A stretch of DNA of 64,000 bases, from positions 310,001-374,000 of the forward strand of contig NZ_JACHNF010000001.1 in NCBI RefSeq assembly GCF_014205295.1. Direction: 5' to 3'. Positions 51,966 to 60,067 of this stretch are shown piece by piece. The DNA comes from Kribbella solani. GTDB lineage: Bacteria; Actinomycetota; Actinomycetes; Propionibacteriales; Kribbellaceae. The translations under genes and the position numbers were made by a program. The notes beneath the pieces are model-generated. The model searched no databases. It was not told the origin of the DNA and saw nothing but the letters and a program-made list of their open reading frames with translations. How positions within the stretch are numbered: position 1 is the first letter of the stretch; every line of letters begins with the position of its first letter.

Positions 51966-53167
51966 CTGCAACAGATGTCCGTGTGGCCCCGCCGAAAGCT
52001 GCTCGGGTCGCCACCTGGATGTACTTCGGGTTGAACGGGTTCGCGATCGGGATGTGGGTGGTGCACATCCCGAGCATCGAGCACACCACCGGGATCACGC
52101 ACAGCACGCTCGGGCTGCTCCTGCTGGTGCTCGGCGCGGCCGCGTTCACCGGCATGCAGGTGGCGGGTCCGCTGGTCGACAAGATCGGGCAGCGGCGGCT
52201 CGTACCGGCGGCCGGGATCGTGCTCGGCATCTCGCTGGCCGGGCCCGGCCTGGCGACGAACTGGTGGACGCTCGGGCTCGCGCTGATCCTGGTCGGCTTC
52301 GGCAACGGCGCGATCGACGTCGGGATGAACGCGCAGGCCGTCGTGGTCGAGCGCGGTTATCCACGGCCGATCATGGCCGCGTTCCACGCCATGTGGTCGA
52401 TCGGCGGCGCGATCGCGGCCGTCGTCGGCGCGGCGACGTTGCGGGCCGACGTACCCACCGAGCTGACGCTCGCGCTGGCCGGCGTGCTCTGCATCGTGCT
52501 GTCCCTGATCGCCAGCAGGTTCTTGCTGGAGGCAACCATCGAGGAAGAGGACAGCCCGGAGGGCGAGCGGACCAAGCCGCCGGCCAAGCTGGTCTGGGCG
52601 CTCGGCGGACTCGCCTTCGGGCTGATGCTGTCCGAGGGGGTTGCCAACGACTGGGCCGCGCTGCACTTCCGCGACATCCTCGGCACCACGGTCAGTACGG
52701 CGGCGTTCGCGTACGGCGCGTTCGCGGTCGCGATGACCGTCGGGCGGTTCCTCACCGACCGGGTCGCCGCCGCGGTCGGTCCGGCGGCGATCGTGCGCTG
52801 GGGCGCGGCGATGGCGGCGGTCGGGCTGACCGTGGTGATCGTGGTGCCGTGGGTTCCGGTCGCGCTGGTCGGCTGGGCGGTGTTCGGCCTCGGCCTGGCC
52901 GGCGGCGTACCGCAGCTGTTCACCGCCGCCGGCAACCTCGACCCGCGATCGTCCGGCGCGCTGATGGCCCGCGTCGTCGGCCTCGGGTACGTCGGGTTGC
53001 TGGCCGGCCCCGCGCTGATCGGTGGCCTGGCGCACTGGATGCCGTTGAACATCGCGTTCATCCTGCCGGTCGTCCTGTGCGTACTGACCTTCTTCGGCGG
53101 CCCGATCCTGAAGTCGAAGGACCCGGTCGCCAGGTCGGAGGAGCCGGCGGTCAGGTCAGCGAAATAG
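51962..53167 (+). CDS. MFS transporter B, coupled to deoR-type gene
   Basis: 401 aa, TTG start at 51962 with AGAGG seven bases upstream. Same MFS subfamily as the divergent transporter A. Twelve helices by eye, with an acidic cytoplasmic loop (EEEDSPEGERTKPP). The last codons (VRSAK) come from a 27-28 bp sequence that is tandemly repeated after the stop. Confidence 0.92.
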   Translation: MTATDVRVAPPKAARVATWMYFGLNGFAIGMWVVHIPSIEHTTGITHSTLGLLLLVLGAAAFTGMQVAGPLVDKIGQRRLVPAAGIVLGISLAGPGLATNWWTLGLALILVGFGNGAIDVGMNAQAVVVERGYPRPIMAAFHAMWSIGGAIAAVVGAATLRADVPTELTLALAGVLCIVLSLIASRFLLEATIEEEDSPEGERTKPPAKLVWALGGLAFGLMLSEGVANDWAALHFRDILGTTVSTAAFAYGAFAVAMTVGRFLTDRVAAAVGPAAIVRWGAAMAAVGLTVVIVVPWVPVALVGWAVFGLGLAGGVPQLFTAAGNLDPRSSGALMARVVGLGYVGLLAGPALIGGLAHWMPLNIAFILPVVLCVLTFFGGPILKSKDPVARSEEPAVRSAK

Positions 53168-53205
53168 GGCCTGGTCGTCAGGTCAGCGAAGTAAGGGCCT
53201 GGTCG
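53151..53205. repeat. Tandem duplication (27/28 bp) at a convergent junction
   Basis: TCAGGTCAGCGAA-A-TAGGGCCTGGTCG (53151-53177) is followed directly by TCAGGTCAGCGAA-G-TAAGGGCCTGGTCG (53178-53205). The first unit contains the MFS stop codon and the second the stop of the PLP-enzyme gene. Confidence 0.85.
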
Positions 53206-54290
53206 AGGTCGGTCCAGAGGTCCTCTGGGTGCTCGATGCCGACCGAGAGACGGATCAGGTCTTCAGGGATGGTCGGCACCTCGATCGCCCAGCGGCGGCG
53301 GCGTTCGAGCAGTGACTCGACGCCGCCGAGGCTGGTCGCGTGCACCCAGAGCTTCGTCCGCTCGCACACCTGCTGGGCTCCTTCGGCGTCGCCGCCGAGC
53401 TCGATCGAGAGGATCGCGCCGAAGCCGGACATCTGCGCGGCGGCCCGCGCGTGGCCGGGGTCGTCGGGCAGGCCGGGGTAGCGGACGCGGCTGATCCGCG
53501 GGTGCCGGCGGAGGCGCTCGGCCAGGTACGCGGCGTTCGACTGGGCCCGGTCCAGACGGAGCGCGAGCGTACGCAGGCCGCGGAGGGCGAGCCAGGCGTC
53601 CATCGAACCGGGGATCGCGCCTAGGCTGCGGCGGCGGAGCTCGATCGCCGACCAGAGGTTGTCGTCGGCGGTGATGACCGCGCCGAGGATGACGTCGGAG
53701 TGGCCGGCGATGAACTTGGTGGCCGAGTGCATGACGACGTCCGCGCCGAGTGCGAGCGGTTGCTGGAGCAGCGGGGTGGCGAAGGTGTTGTCGACGACGA
53801 CGGTCGCGCCGGCGGCGTGCCCGGCCGCGGCGAGTGCGGGGATGTCGGCTACTTCCATCGCGGGGTTGGTCGGTGACTCGATCCAGAGCAGGGCGGCGCC
53901 GTCGAGGGTTTGGACTACTGATTCGGTGTTCGCGATGTCTACTCGGTCGACGGTGAGCCGGCTGGTTTCGGCTTGCTGGTCGAGGAGCGCGAGGACGCCG
54001 GAGTACGCGTGTTGTGGTGCGACGACGCGGCCACCGACCGGGACGAGGTCGATGACGGCGGCTGCGGCTGCCATGCCGGAGGCGAACGTCAGGGCGCGAC
54101 CGCCTTCGAGCTGGCCGAGCGTGTCCTCGAGTGCGGTCCAGGCGTCGTTGCCGAAGCGTCCGTAGCCACGGTCACCACCGGCTACGTACGTCGAGCTGAA
54201 CACCGGTGATCCGCCGACGGGAGCGTTCGGTACGCGCTCCGGCCGGCCGGCGTGGACGACGACGGTGGACGGGTCGAGGTCAGGAGTCAT
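53178..54290 (-). CDS. Cys/Met metabolism PLP enzyme (cystathionine gamma-synthase/lyase type)
   Basis: 370 aa. The PLP lysine lies in MHSATKFIAGHSD; ALTFASGMAAAAAVIDLV, ESPTNPAMEVADI and VVDNTFATP are family motifs. SLGGVESLLERR is in the C-terminal domain. It is not possible to separate synthase from lyase (or methionine gamma-lyase) by eye. ATG 54290. It is convergent with MFS transporter B. Confidence 0.92.
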   Translation of the reverse strand: MTPDLDPSTVVVHAGRPERVPNAPVGGSPVFSSTYVAGGDRGYGRFGNDAWTALEDTLGQLEGGRALTFASGMAAAAAVIDLVPVGGRVVAPQHAYSGVLALLDQQAETSRLTVDRVDIANTESVVQTLDGAALLWIESPTNPAMEVADIPALAAAGHAAGATVVVDNTFATPLLQQPLALGADVVMHSATKFIAGHSDVILGAVITADDNLWSAIELRRRSLGAIPGSMDAWLALRGLRTLALRLDRAQSNAAYLAERLRRHPRISRVRYPGLPDDPGHARAAAQMSGFGAILSIELGGDAEGAQQVCERTKLWVHATSLGGVESLLERRRRWAIEVPTIPEDLIRLSVGIEHPEDLWTDLDQALTSLT

Positions 54291-54405
54291 AGCCGGATTG
54301 TCGCCGCTCGGCCGGCACCGGGAATCGGCGGGTGGGGTCGGGCAGCGGGCGGCGACGGAGCTGAGTTCAGCGGGTGGTGGGAAGTGGGCGGCAGCCGTGC
54401 CGGGG

Positions 54406-55017
54406 TCAGTGGGTGGTGGGGGAGCTGGGGAGGGGGAGGGCGCGGGTGGTGAGGAGGTGCATGGCTTGGCGGGCCAGGGTCTGGGCCTCGACGGTGCCGG
54501 GGTGGTCGACCCAGACGCGGACGACGCTCTCGATCACGTTCATGGTGATACCTGCGGACAGCGCGGCGATGAACTCTGCCCGTTGCGGATCATCGGCCCG
54601 CAACCGCCGTACCAGCGCGTCGGCGAGGTCGTCGCGGAAGCGCCAGATCAGATCGTTCAGATGCGCGCTGACCGAACCGTTCTGCTCGGCCAGGTCGAAC
54701 ACCGCGCGGACCCGGTCCGGGTTGCTCTCGAGCTGCTGAAGAACCTGCTCGATCACCGCCCGCAGACCGTCCGGCAGGTCCAGCTCCGGCTGGCCGCGGA
54801 ACCACGTCACCGCGTCGGCGAGGCAGTCCTCGACGAACTCGAGGACCAGGGTCTCCTTGGTCGGGAAGTACCGGTACAGCGTGCTCGGGCCGACCTCCGC
54901 CGCCGCCGCGATCTGCTCGACCGTGGTCCGGCCGAAGCCGTGGTCGCTGAACAGCTCGAACGCCTTGTCCGCGATCAGCCGGCGGGTCCGCTCCCGTTTC
55001 AGCTCGCGCAGTCCCAT
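54406..55017 (-). CDS. TetR-family regulator
   Basis: 203 aa from ATG 55017 (GGAGG five bases upstream). HTH: RLIADKAFELFSDHGFGRTTVEQIAAAAEVGPSTLYRYFPTKETL. The C-terminal part is the MftR-like or AcrR C-terminal type, by impression. It is divergent from a cytochrome P450 and likely its repressor. Confidence 0.93.
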   Translation of the reverse strand: MGLRELKRERTRRLIADKAFELFSDHGFGRTTVEQIAAAAEVGPSTLYRYFPTKETLVLEFVEDCLADAVTWFRGQPELDLPDGLRAVIEQVLQQLESNPDRVRAVFDLAEQNGSVSAHLNDLIWRFRDDLADALVRRLRADDPQRAEFIAALSAGITMNVIESVVRVWVDHPGTVEAQTLARQAMHLLTTRALPLPSSPTTH

Positions 55018-55112
55018 CAGTACCTCCATCAACACCGCCCCGCCGGCATCTCCGCGGGCAGCGTAACGCCTTCGCCACGCCGAAGCCGGTTCCAAATCGG
55101 AAGGATGAGCCA

Positions 55113-55128
55113 TATGGTAGTCACTGCC
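55113..55128. promoter_or_regulatory. Candidate TetR operator before the P450 gene
   Basis: GGTAGT-C-ACTGCC (55116-55128) is a near-perfect palindrome (one mismatch per arm), overlapping a possible -10 TATGGT (55113-55118). Confidence 0.45.
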
Positions 55129-55162
55129 AAATTCTCCCACGGTCCTGTCCAGGAGGTACGCG

Positions 55163-56368
55163 ATGACCGAGAGCTTCCCCGTCGGCCGCCCGTCCGGCTG
55201 CCCGTTCGATCCGGCCCGGGAGTACGCCGCGTACCGCCAGACCGACGGGCTGACGAAGGTGTCGACCCCGGCCGGCGTGGACGCGTACGTAGCGAGCCGG
55301 TACGACGAGGTGCGCACGCTGCTCCGGGACAACCGGCTGAGCTCCCGGTTCGCGCCGTCGGACCACGTCGTACCGAACGCGGACCTCAGCCAGGAGGCGG
55401 AGCCGGGATCGCTTCTGCAGGCGGACGGCGCGGAGCACAAGCGGCTCCGGCGGCTGCTGGCGACCGAGTTCGCGGTGAAGCGGATGGAGGCGCTGCGGCC
55501 GCGGGTCGCGGCGATGATCGACGAACGGCTGGACGCGATGCTGGCCGCCGGTAGCCCGGTCGATCTGGTGCAGGAGTTCGCGTTGCCGATTCCGTCGCTG
55601 GTGATCTGCGAGCTGCTCGGCGTGCCGTACGCGGACCGGGACGAGTTCCAGGCGCGGGGCGCTCAACTTGTCCGCGTCGATGGCTGGACCGAGGAGTCAC
55701 AGCGGGCGAGCGACGAGCTGAACGAGTACATCGTCGGGCTGGTGCTGGCGAAGCAGGCTCGGCCTGAGGACGACATCCTGTCGCGGCTGATCACCCGCGG
55801 CCAGGAGCTGGGTACGCCTTTGACGGTGGAGGAGCTGGTCTCGGTCGGCGTCACGCTGTTGATCGCCGGCCATGAGACGACCGCGAACATGATCGCGCTC
55901 AGCACGCTCGCTCTCCTGCGGCACCCGGAGCAGCTCGCGGACCTGCGCTCCGATCCGTCGAAGGTTCCGGCCGCGGTGGAGGAGCTGCTGCGGTACCTGT
56001 CGGTGGTGCACTACGGCCTGTTCCGGTACGCGACCGACAAGGTGCCGGTCGGATTGTCGACGATCGACGCCGGGGAGTACCTGATCGCCGCGTTGTCCTC
56101 GGCGAACCGGGACGAGAGCGTGTTCCCCGATCCGGACCGGCTGGACCTGGAGCGGGACGCGACCGCGCATGTCGCCTTCGGGTTCGGTCCGCATCAGTGC
56201 GTCGGGCAGCAGCTCGCGCGACTGGAACTGCAGGAAGTGCTGACCCGGCTGTACGCGCGGATGCCGACGCTGCGGCTGGCCGTACCGTTCGAGCAGATCG
56301 ACTACCGGGTGAACACACTCGTGTACGGGGTGAAAGTGCTGCCGGTCACCTGGGACGCCCCGATCTGA
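55163..56368 (+). CDS. Cytochrome P450
   Basis: 401 aa. Heme-thiolate signature FGFGPHQCVGQQLARLEL, I-helix oxygen motif AGHETTAN and K-helix ExxR in EELLRYL. It is soluble, with no membrane anchor. Closest in character to actinobacterial CYP105/CYP107-type monooxygenases. ATG 55163 with AGGAGG. No ferredoxin gene is adjacent. Confidence 0.95.
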   Translation: MTESFPVGRPSGCPFDPAREYAAYRQTDGLTKVSTPAGVDAYVASRYDEVRTLLRDNRLSSRFAPSDHVVPNADLSQEAEPGSLLQADGAEHKRLRRLLATEFAVKRMEALRPRVAAMIDERLDAMLAAGSPVDLVQEFALPIPSLVICELLGVPYADRDEFQARGAQLVRVDGWTEESQRASDELNEYIVGLVLAKQARPEDDILSRLITRGQELGTPLTVEELVSVGVTLLIAGHETTANMIALSTLALLRHPEQLADLRSDPSKVPAAVEELLRYLSVVHYGLFRYATDKVPVGLSTIDAGEYLIAALSSANRDESVFPDPDRLDLERDATAHVAFGFGPHQCVGQQLARLELQEVLTRLYARMPTLRLAVPFEQIDYRVNTLVYGVKVLPVTWDAPI

Positions 56369-56426
56369 AGACTTCTTAACCGAACCCCGATCGGATCCCG
56401 ATCTCCGGACCGCTACAGTCGAGCCG

Positions 56427-57557
56427 GTGAGTGAGTTCTCCGAAGTTCAGCGCAAACCCCGCGTCGCCGTCGTGTTCGGTGGCCGGTCGAGCGAGCACGC
56501 CATCTCCTGTGTGACCGCGGCGAACGTGCTGCAGGTGATCGACCGCGACAAGTACGACGTGGTTCCGGTCGGCATCAGCACCAGCGGCCACTGGGTACTG
56601 GAAAGCGGCGACCCGGAGCGGCTGTCGATCACCGACGGCAAGCTCCCGGAGGTCGACGTGACCGCGCTGCCGGTGCTCTTCGGCGCGAACCGTGAGCTCG
56701 TGATCAGCGAACCCGAGCAGGTGCCGAGCACGCTCGGCCAGGTCGACGTGGTGTTCCCGCTGCTGCACGGCCCGTGGGGCGAGGACGGCACCATCCAGGG
56801 CCTGCTCGAGATGTCGGACATCCGGTACGTCGGTTCCGGGGTGCTCGCCAGCGCGGTCGGGATGGACAAGCACCACATGAAGGTCGTCTTCCAGGGCGCC
56901 GGGCTGGACGTCACGCCGTACGTGCTGATCCGCGACCGGGACTGGATTCGCGACCCGGAGGCGTGCCGGACGGCCGTCGACGCGCTCGGGTACCCGGTGT
57001 TCGTGAAGCCGTGCCGCGGCGGGTCGAGCCTCGGGATCAGCAAGGTGAACAGCCTGGCCGAGCTCGACGACGCGATCGTGGAGGCGCGCGCGCACGACCC
57101 GAAGGTGATCGTCGAGGCGGCGGCGAAGGACCCGCGCGAGATCGAGGTCGGGGTCCTCGGTGGGCTGGACGGCGGGTTGCCGGAGGTCAGCGTGTGCGGC
57201 GAGATCGCGATCTCCGGTGGTGGGCATGACTTCTACGACTTCGAGACCAAGTACCTGCCGGAGGGCGAGGAGTACACCGCGCTGTCGGTGCCGGCCGAGC
57301 TGCCTGAGGAGCTCGCGGCGGAGGTACGGGCGAAGGCGCTGGTCGCGTTCGACGCGATCGACGGCGAAGGGCTGGCGCGGGTCGACTTCTTCGTCGATGC
57401 CGACGGCAAGGTGATCATCAACGAGATCAACACGATGCCGGGGTTCACGCCGACCAGTATGTTCCCGCGGCTGTGGGCCGCGTCGGGGAAGGACTACCCG
57501 GCGTTGGTGGAGCATCTGCTGACGCTGGCGATGACCCGCAAGACCGGACTCCGCTGA
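56427..57557 (+). CDS. ddl: D-alanine--D-alanine ligase
   Basis: 376 aa ATP-grasp enzyme that makes the D-Ala-D-Ala dipeptide of peptidoglycan. VVFGGRSSEHAISCVTA, PLLHGPWGEDGTIQGLLE, VFVKPCRGGSSLGISKV and INEINTMPGFTPTSMFP are all present. TACAGT (56414-56419) seven bases before GTG 56427, with no SD, suggests leaderless translation. It is normally next to gpsA in actinobacteria, but here lies 14 kb away. Confidence 0.96.
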   Translation: MSEFSEVQRKPRVAVVFGGRSSEHAISCVTAANVLQVIDRDKYDVVPVGISTSGHWVLESGDPERLSITDGKLPEVDVTALPVLFGANRELVISEPEQVPSTLGQVDVVFPLLHGPWGEDGTIQGLLEMSDIRYVGSGVLASAVGMDKHHMKVVFQGAGLDVTPYVLIRDRDWIRDPEACRTAVDALGYPVFVKPCRGGSSLGISKVNSLAELDDAIVEARAHDPKVIVEAAAKDPREIEVGVLGGLDGGLPEVSVCGEIAISGGGHDFYDFETKYLPEGEEYTALSVPAELPEELAAEVRAKALVAFDAIDGEGLARVDFFVDADGKVIINEINTMPGFTPTSMFPRLWAASGKDYPALVEHLLTLAMTRKTGLR

Positions 57558-57601
57558 CGAGCTGAGATGACGCCGGCAACCACCCGATCCGGGCCACCCG
57601 C

Positions 57602-59119
57602 ATGACGCTGGCGAACACGCGGTACGGCCCGGTTCGAGGAACAACCGTCGACCCAGACGACAGAACCGAACCGAACAGCTCGCCCGGCGGATCGGTTGGG
57701 GCTGAGGTGCTGGTGTTCAAGGGGGTGCCGTATGCGGCGGCGCCGGTGGGGGTGGATCGGTTTGAGCCGCCGCGGGCGCCGGAGCCGTGGACGCGGCCTT
57801 TGGATGCGACCGACTACGGGCCGACCGCGCCGCAGAGCCGCGCCGAGGGTGACCTGGCCGACTTCGCGCCGCGGATGGTCATCCCGGGCGACGACTACCT
57901 GAACCTCAACATCTGGACCCCGGGCCTGACCGGCAACGCGCCGGTGATGGTCTTCATCCACGGCGGCTCCTTCACCAGCGGCTCCGGCGCACTGTCCGTG
58001 TACGACGGCACGCACTTCGCACGGGACGGCGTCGTCCTGGTCACCATCAACTACCGGCTCGGCGCGGACGGGTTCCTGTGGTTCGGCGACGGCACCCCGA
58101 ACCTCGGCCTGCTCGATCAAATCGCCGCCCTCACCTGGGTCCGCGACAACATCGCCGGCTTCGGCGGCAACCCGGACAACGTGACCGTCTTCGGCGAATC
58201 CGCCGGCGCGATGAGCGTGTGCACCCTGCTCGCCATGCCCGCCGCCGAAGGACTCTTCCACCGCGCGATCGCCCAGTCCGGCGCCGCCGGCAACACGATC
58301 AGCCCGGAGACGGCTCGGATCGTCGCCAACCGCCTCGCCGACGTACTCGGAACCGCACCCACCCGCGAGGCAATCGCCGCGGTACCGATGGATCGCCTGA
58401 TCGCCGCCCAGGAACAACTCAGCCAGCAAGCCGCCGCGAAACCCCGCGCCAAAGTCTGGGGCGATGTCGCTCGTACGTTGCTGCCGTTCAGCCCGGTCGT
58501 CGACGGTGACGTACTACCCGCGCCACCACTCGACCGCATCCGCGCCGGCGCCGGCGCGAACATCGACCTACTGGTGGGCAGCAACAGCGAGGAAGCACGC
58601 CTGTTCCTCGTACCGACCGGTGTAGGTGCCCGCATCAACCTCCCGCTCCTGTACCTCGGTGCCGCGCTCCGCTTCGGCTTACCCGCGCGTGGCGTACGCA
58701 AGTACCGCGCGAACCGCCCTGACGCCACGCCTGGCGATGTGCTGGCCGCGATCATGACCGACTCGTACTACCGCATCCCTGCCCTTCGTCTCGCCGAGGC
58801 GCACCCCGGTACGTACGTCTATGAATTCGCCTGGCGGTCACCGGCCTGCAAGGGTCGACTCGGCGCCAGCCACGTCGTTGAACTTCCTTTCGTCTTCGAC
58901 AACCTCGACGACCCGGCCACGGCAACCATGCTCGGCCTCGCGCCGCCGCAACACCTGGCCGATCTTGTCCACAAGGCCTGGATCGACTTCGCAACCACCG
59001 GCGACCCCGGCTGGCCGGCCTACACCTCCACCAACCGCATCAGCCGCCACTTCGCGAGCGCCTCCGGCACCACCACAGATGATCGCCCGACCGAACGCCG
59101 TCTCTGGGCCAACCGCTAA
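57602..59119 (+). CDS. Carboxylesterase type B family protein
   Basis: 505 aa alpha/beta hydrolase. Nucleophile elbow FGESAGAMS, oxyanion hole FIHGGSFTSG, the Glu acid region (SNSEEARLF) and the catalytic His in GASHVVELPFVF. No clear signal peptide, so probably intracellular. GC-rich codons like its neighbours. Substrate unknown. Confidence 0.92.
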   Translation: MTLANTRYGPVRGTTVDPDDRTEPNSSPGGSVGAEVLVFKGVPYAAAPVGVDRFEPPRAPEPWTRPLDATDYGPTAPQSRAEGDLADFAPRMVIPGDDYLNLNIWTPGLTGNAPVMVFIHGGSFTSGSGALSVYDGTHFARDGVVLVTINYRLGADGFLWFGDGTPNLGLLDQIAALTWVRDNIAGFGGNPDNVTVFGESAGAMSVCTLLAMPAAEGLFHRAIAQSGAAGNTISPETARIVANRLADVLGTAPTREAIAAVPMDRLIAAQEQLSQQAAAKPRAKVWGDVARTLLPFSPVVDGDVLPAPPLDRIRAGAGANIDLLVGSNSEEARLFLVPTGVGARINLPLLYLGAALRFGLPARGVRKYRANRPDATPGDVLAAIMTDSYYRIPALRLAEAHPGTYVYEFAWRSPACKGRLGASHVVELPFVFDNLDDPATATMLGLAPPQHLADLVHKAWIDFATTGDPGWPAYTSTNRISRHFASASGTTTDDRPTERRLWANR

Positions 59120-59320
59120 CGCGGCGCGTAGCACTCGGTACCTCGTCGGCACCCGCCGAGGTGGTGCCCACGACCGACGAAGCGATCCCGCTGACGGCCT
59201 ACAGGACCACTGACGCTCTGCAACACGCCATCGGCCACACAACCCGCCATCGGCCACCCCGCCAGCCGTACCCACCCACCCGACGATCGCGGACGTTGGT
59301 TGGCGGTGGGTGGGGTGTCT

Positions 59321-59400
59321 GGGGAGCCGTGCCTACCCAAAACGGGCAGCGCAACTCCCCGCTCCGGGTAGTGCCGCTCCCCAAACCGGTTTGGGGAGCG
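59321..59400. repeat. Dispersed CCGG-palindrome repeat, copy 2
   Basis: 40-bp segment 59321-59360 (GGGGAGCCGTGCC...CTCCCC), related in inverted orientation to 34449-34488, followed by a 26-bp perfect palindrome centred on AAACCGGTTT (59375-59400). Confidence 0.8.
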
Positions 59401-59403
59401 CTC

Positions 59404-59480
59404 GACCGGCCCGGCGTCCGACCGGTCCGGCGTCCGACCGGCCCGGCGTCCGACCGGTCCGGCGTCCGACCGGCCCGGCC
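59404..59480. repeat. 16-bp tandem repeat array
   Basis: 4.8 units of GACCGG(C/T)CCGGCGTCC at 59404, 59420, 59436, 59452 and 59468. The variable base alternates C,T,C,T,C, so the true unit may be 32 bp. Confidence 0.9.
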
Positions 59481-59881
59481 ACGCGTACGGCAGTTCGCGC
59501 CCGCCGCGCCAGGTCGGTGCACCCCTCAAAGTCAGGTCGCCGTACACTCCGGCCCCGCATGGGCGAACGCCGCCTTGGCATGGGCGGGGGAGCCCGCCAA
59601 CGCGCGGTGTCTCCACCGGTGTTGGGGGGATAACGCCGGGTCTGCTCGTCGCGAGCCGGAGCCTGGGGGCGGCGTGATCGGTGTCGGGTCGGGTGGGGGC
59701 GCGTGGTTAGGGGACGGGTTCCGTGTTGGGCTGGTCGCACTTGTTGGTGGGGCGGTGTACGTGAGAGCGGGTCGTGGTTGGGTGGCTGCCGGTGGAGTTG
59801 AGCGTGGATAGGTCGGTGGGGGCGTTGCGTTGGGGTGCACTACCCGTTCTTCGGCACGCCGGTTTGCCCGGGCAGGACCTG

Positions 59882-60067
59882 TCAATTACGTCGGCCGGTA
59901 GCCAAAAACAGCTGATGTGTCAACGCGGAGAGGGCCGCGTCGGTGAGCGGGCGGGCGGAGAGGTGCCGTGTCGGCGAACAGGGCTGGGTGATGTACGGGG
60001 TGGGGACGGCGACCCGTTGGGCCGCAGTACGCCGAGGCGCCGCGCTGCGCGCGGTTGGTGGCGTCAT
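59882..60067 (-). CDS. Possible 61-aa ORF coupled to the ECF sigma gene
   Basis: ATG 60067 overlaps the sigma factor stop (ATGA). The C-terminal half reads LTDAALSALTHQLFLATGRRN and the N-terminal half is Thr/Pro/Arg-rich. Third positions are GC-rich, but no family is recognised. It could be a chance frame. Confidence 0.3.
   Translation of the reverse strand: MTPPTARSAAPRRTAAQRVAVPTPYITQPCSPTRHLSARPLTDAALSALTHQLFLATGRRN

Larger units (their letters stand above)
59120..60063. other. Gene-poor, repeat-rich spacer
   Basis: About 0.94 kb without a convincing conserved gene. It contains a short repeat CGCCATCGGCCAC (twice near 59228-59262), the second copy of the CCGG-palindrome repeat (59321-59400), a 16-bp tandem array (59404-59480) and a possible 61-aa ORF (59882-60067). 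The open frames here on both strands are low-complexity and Pro/Arg/Gly-rich. Confidence 0.8.

Noticed and set aside
59404-59480. CRISPR array
   Set aside because: Units are directly adjacent with no spacers, and no cas genes are present.
59161-59811. 216-codon plus-strand frame in the gene-poor spacer
   Set aside because: It runs through the palindrome repeat and the 16-bp tandem array, so its sequence is repeat-derived and without a domain.
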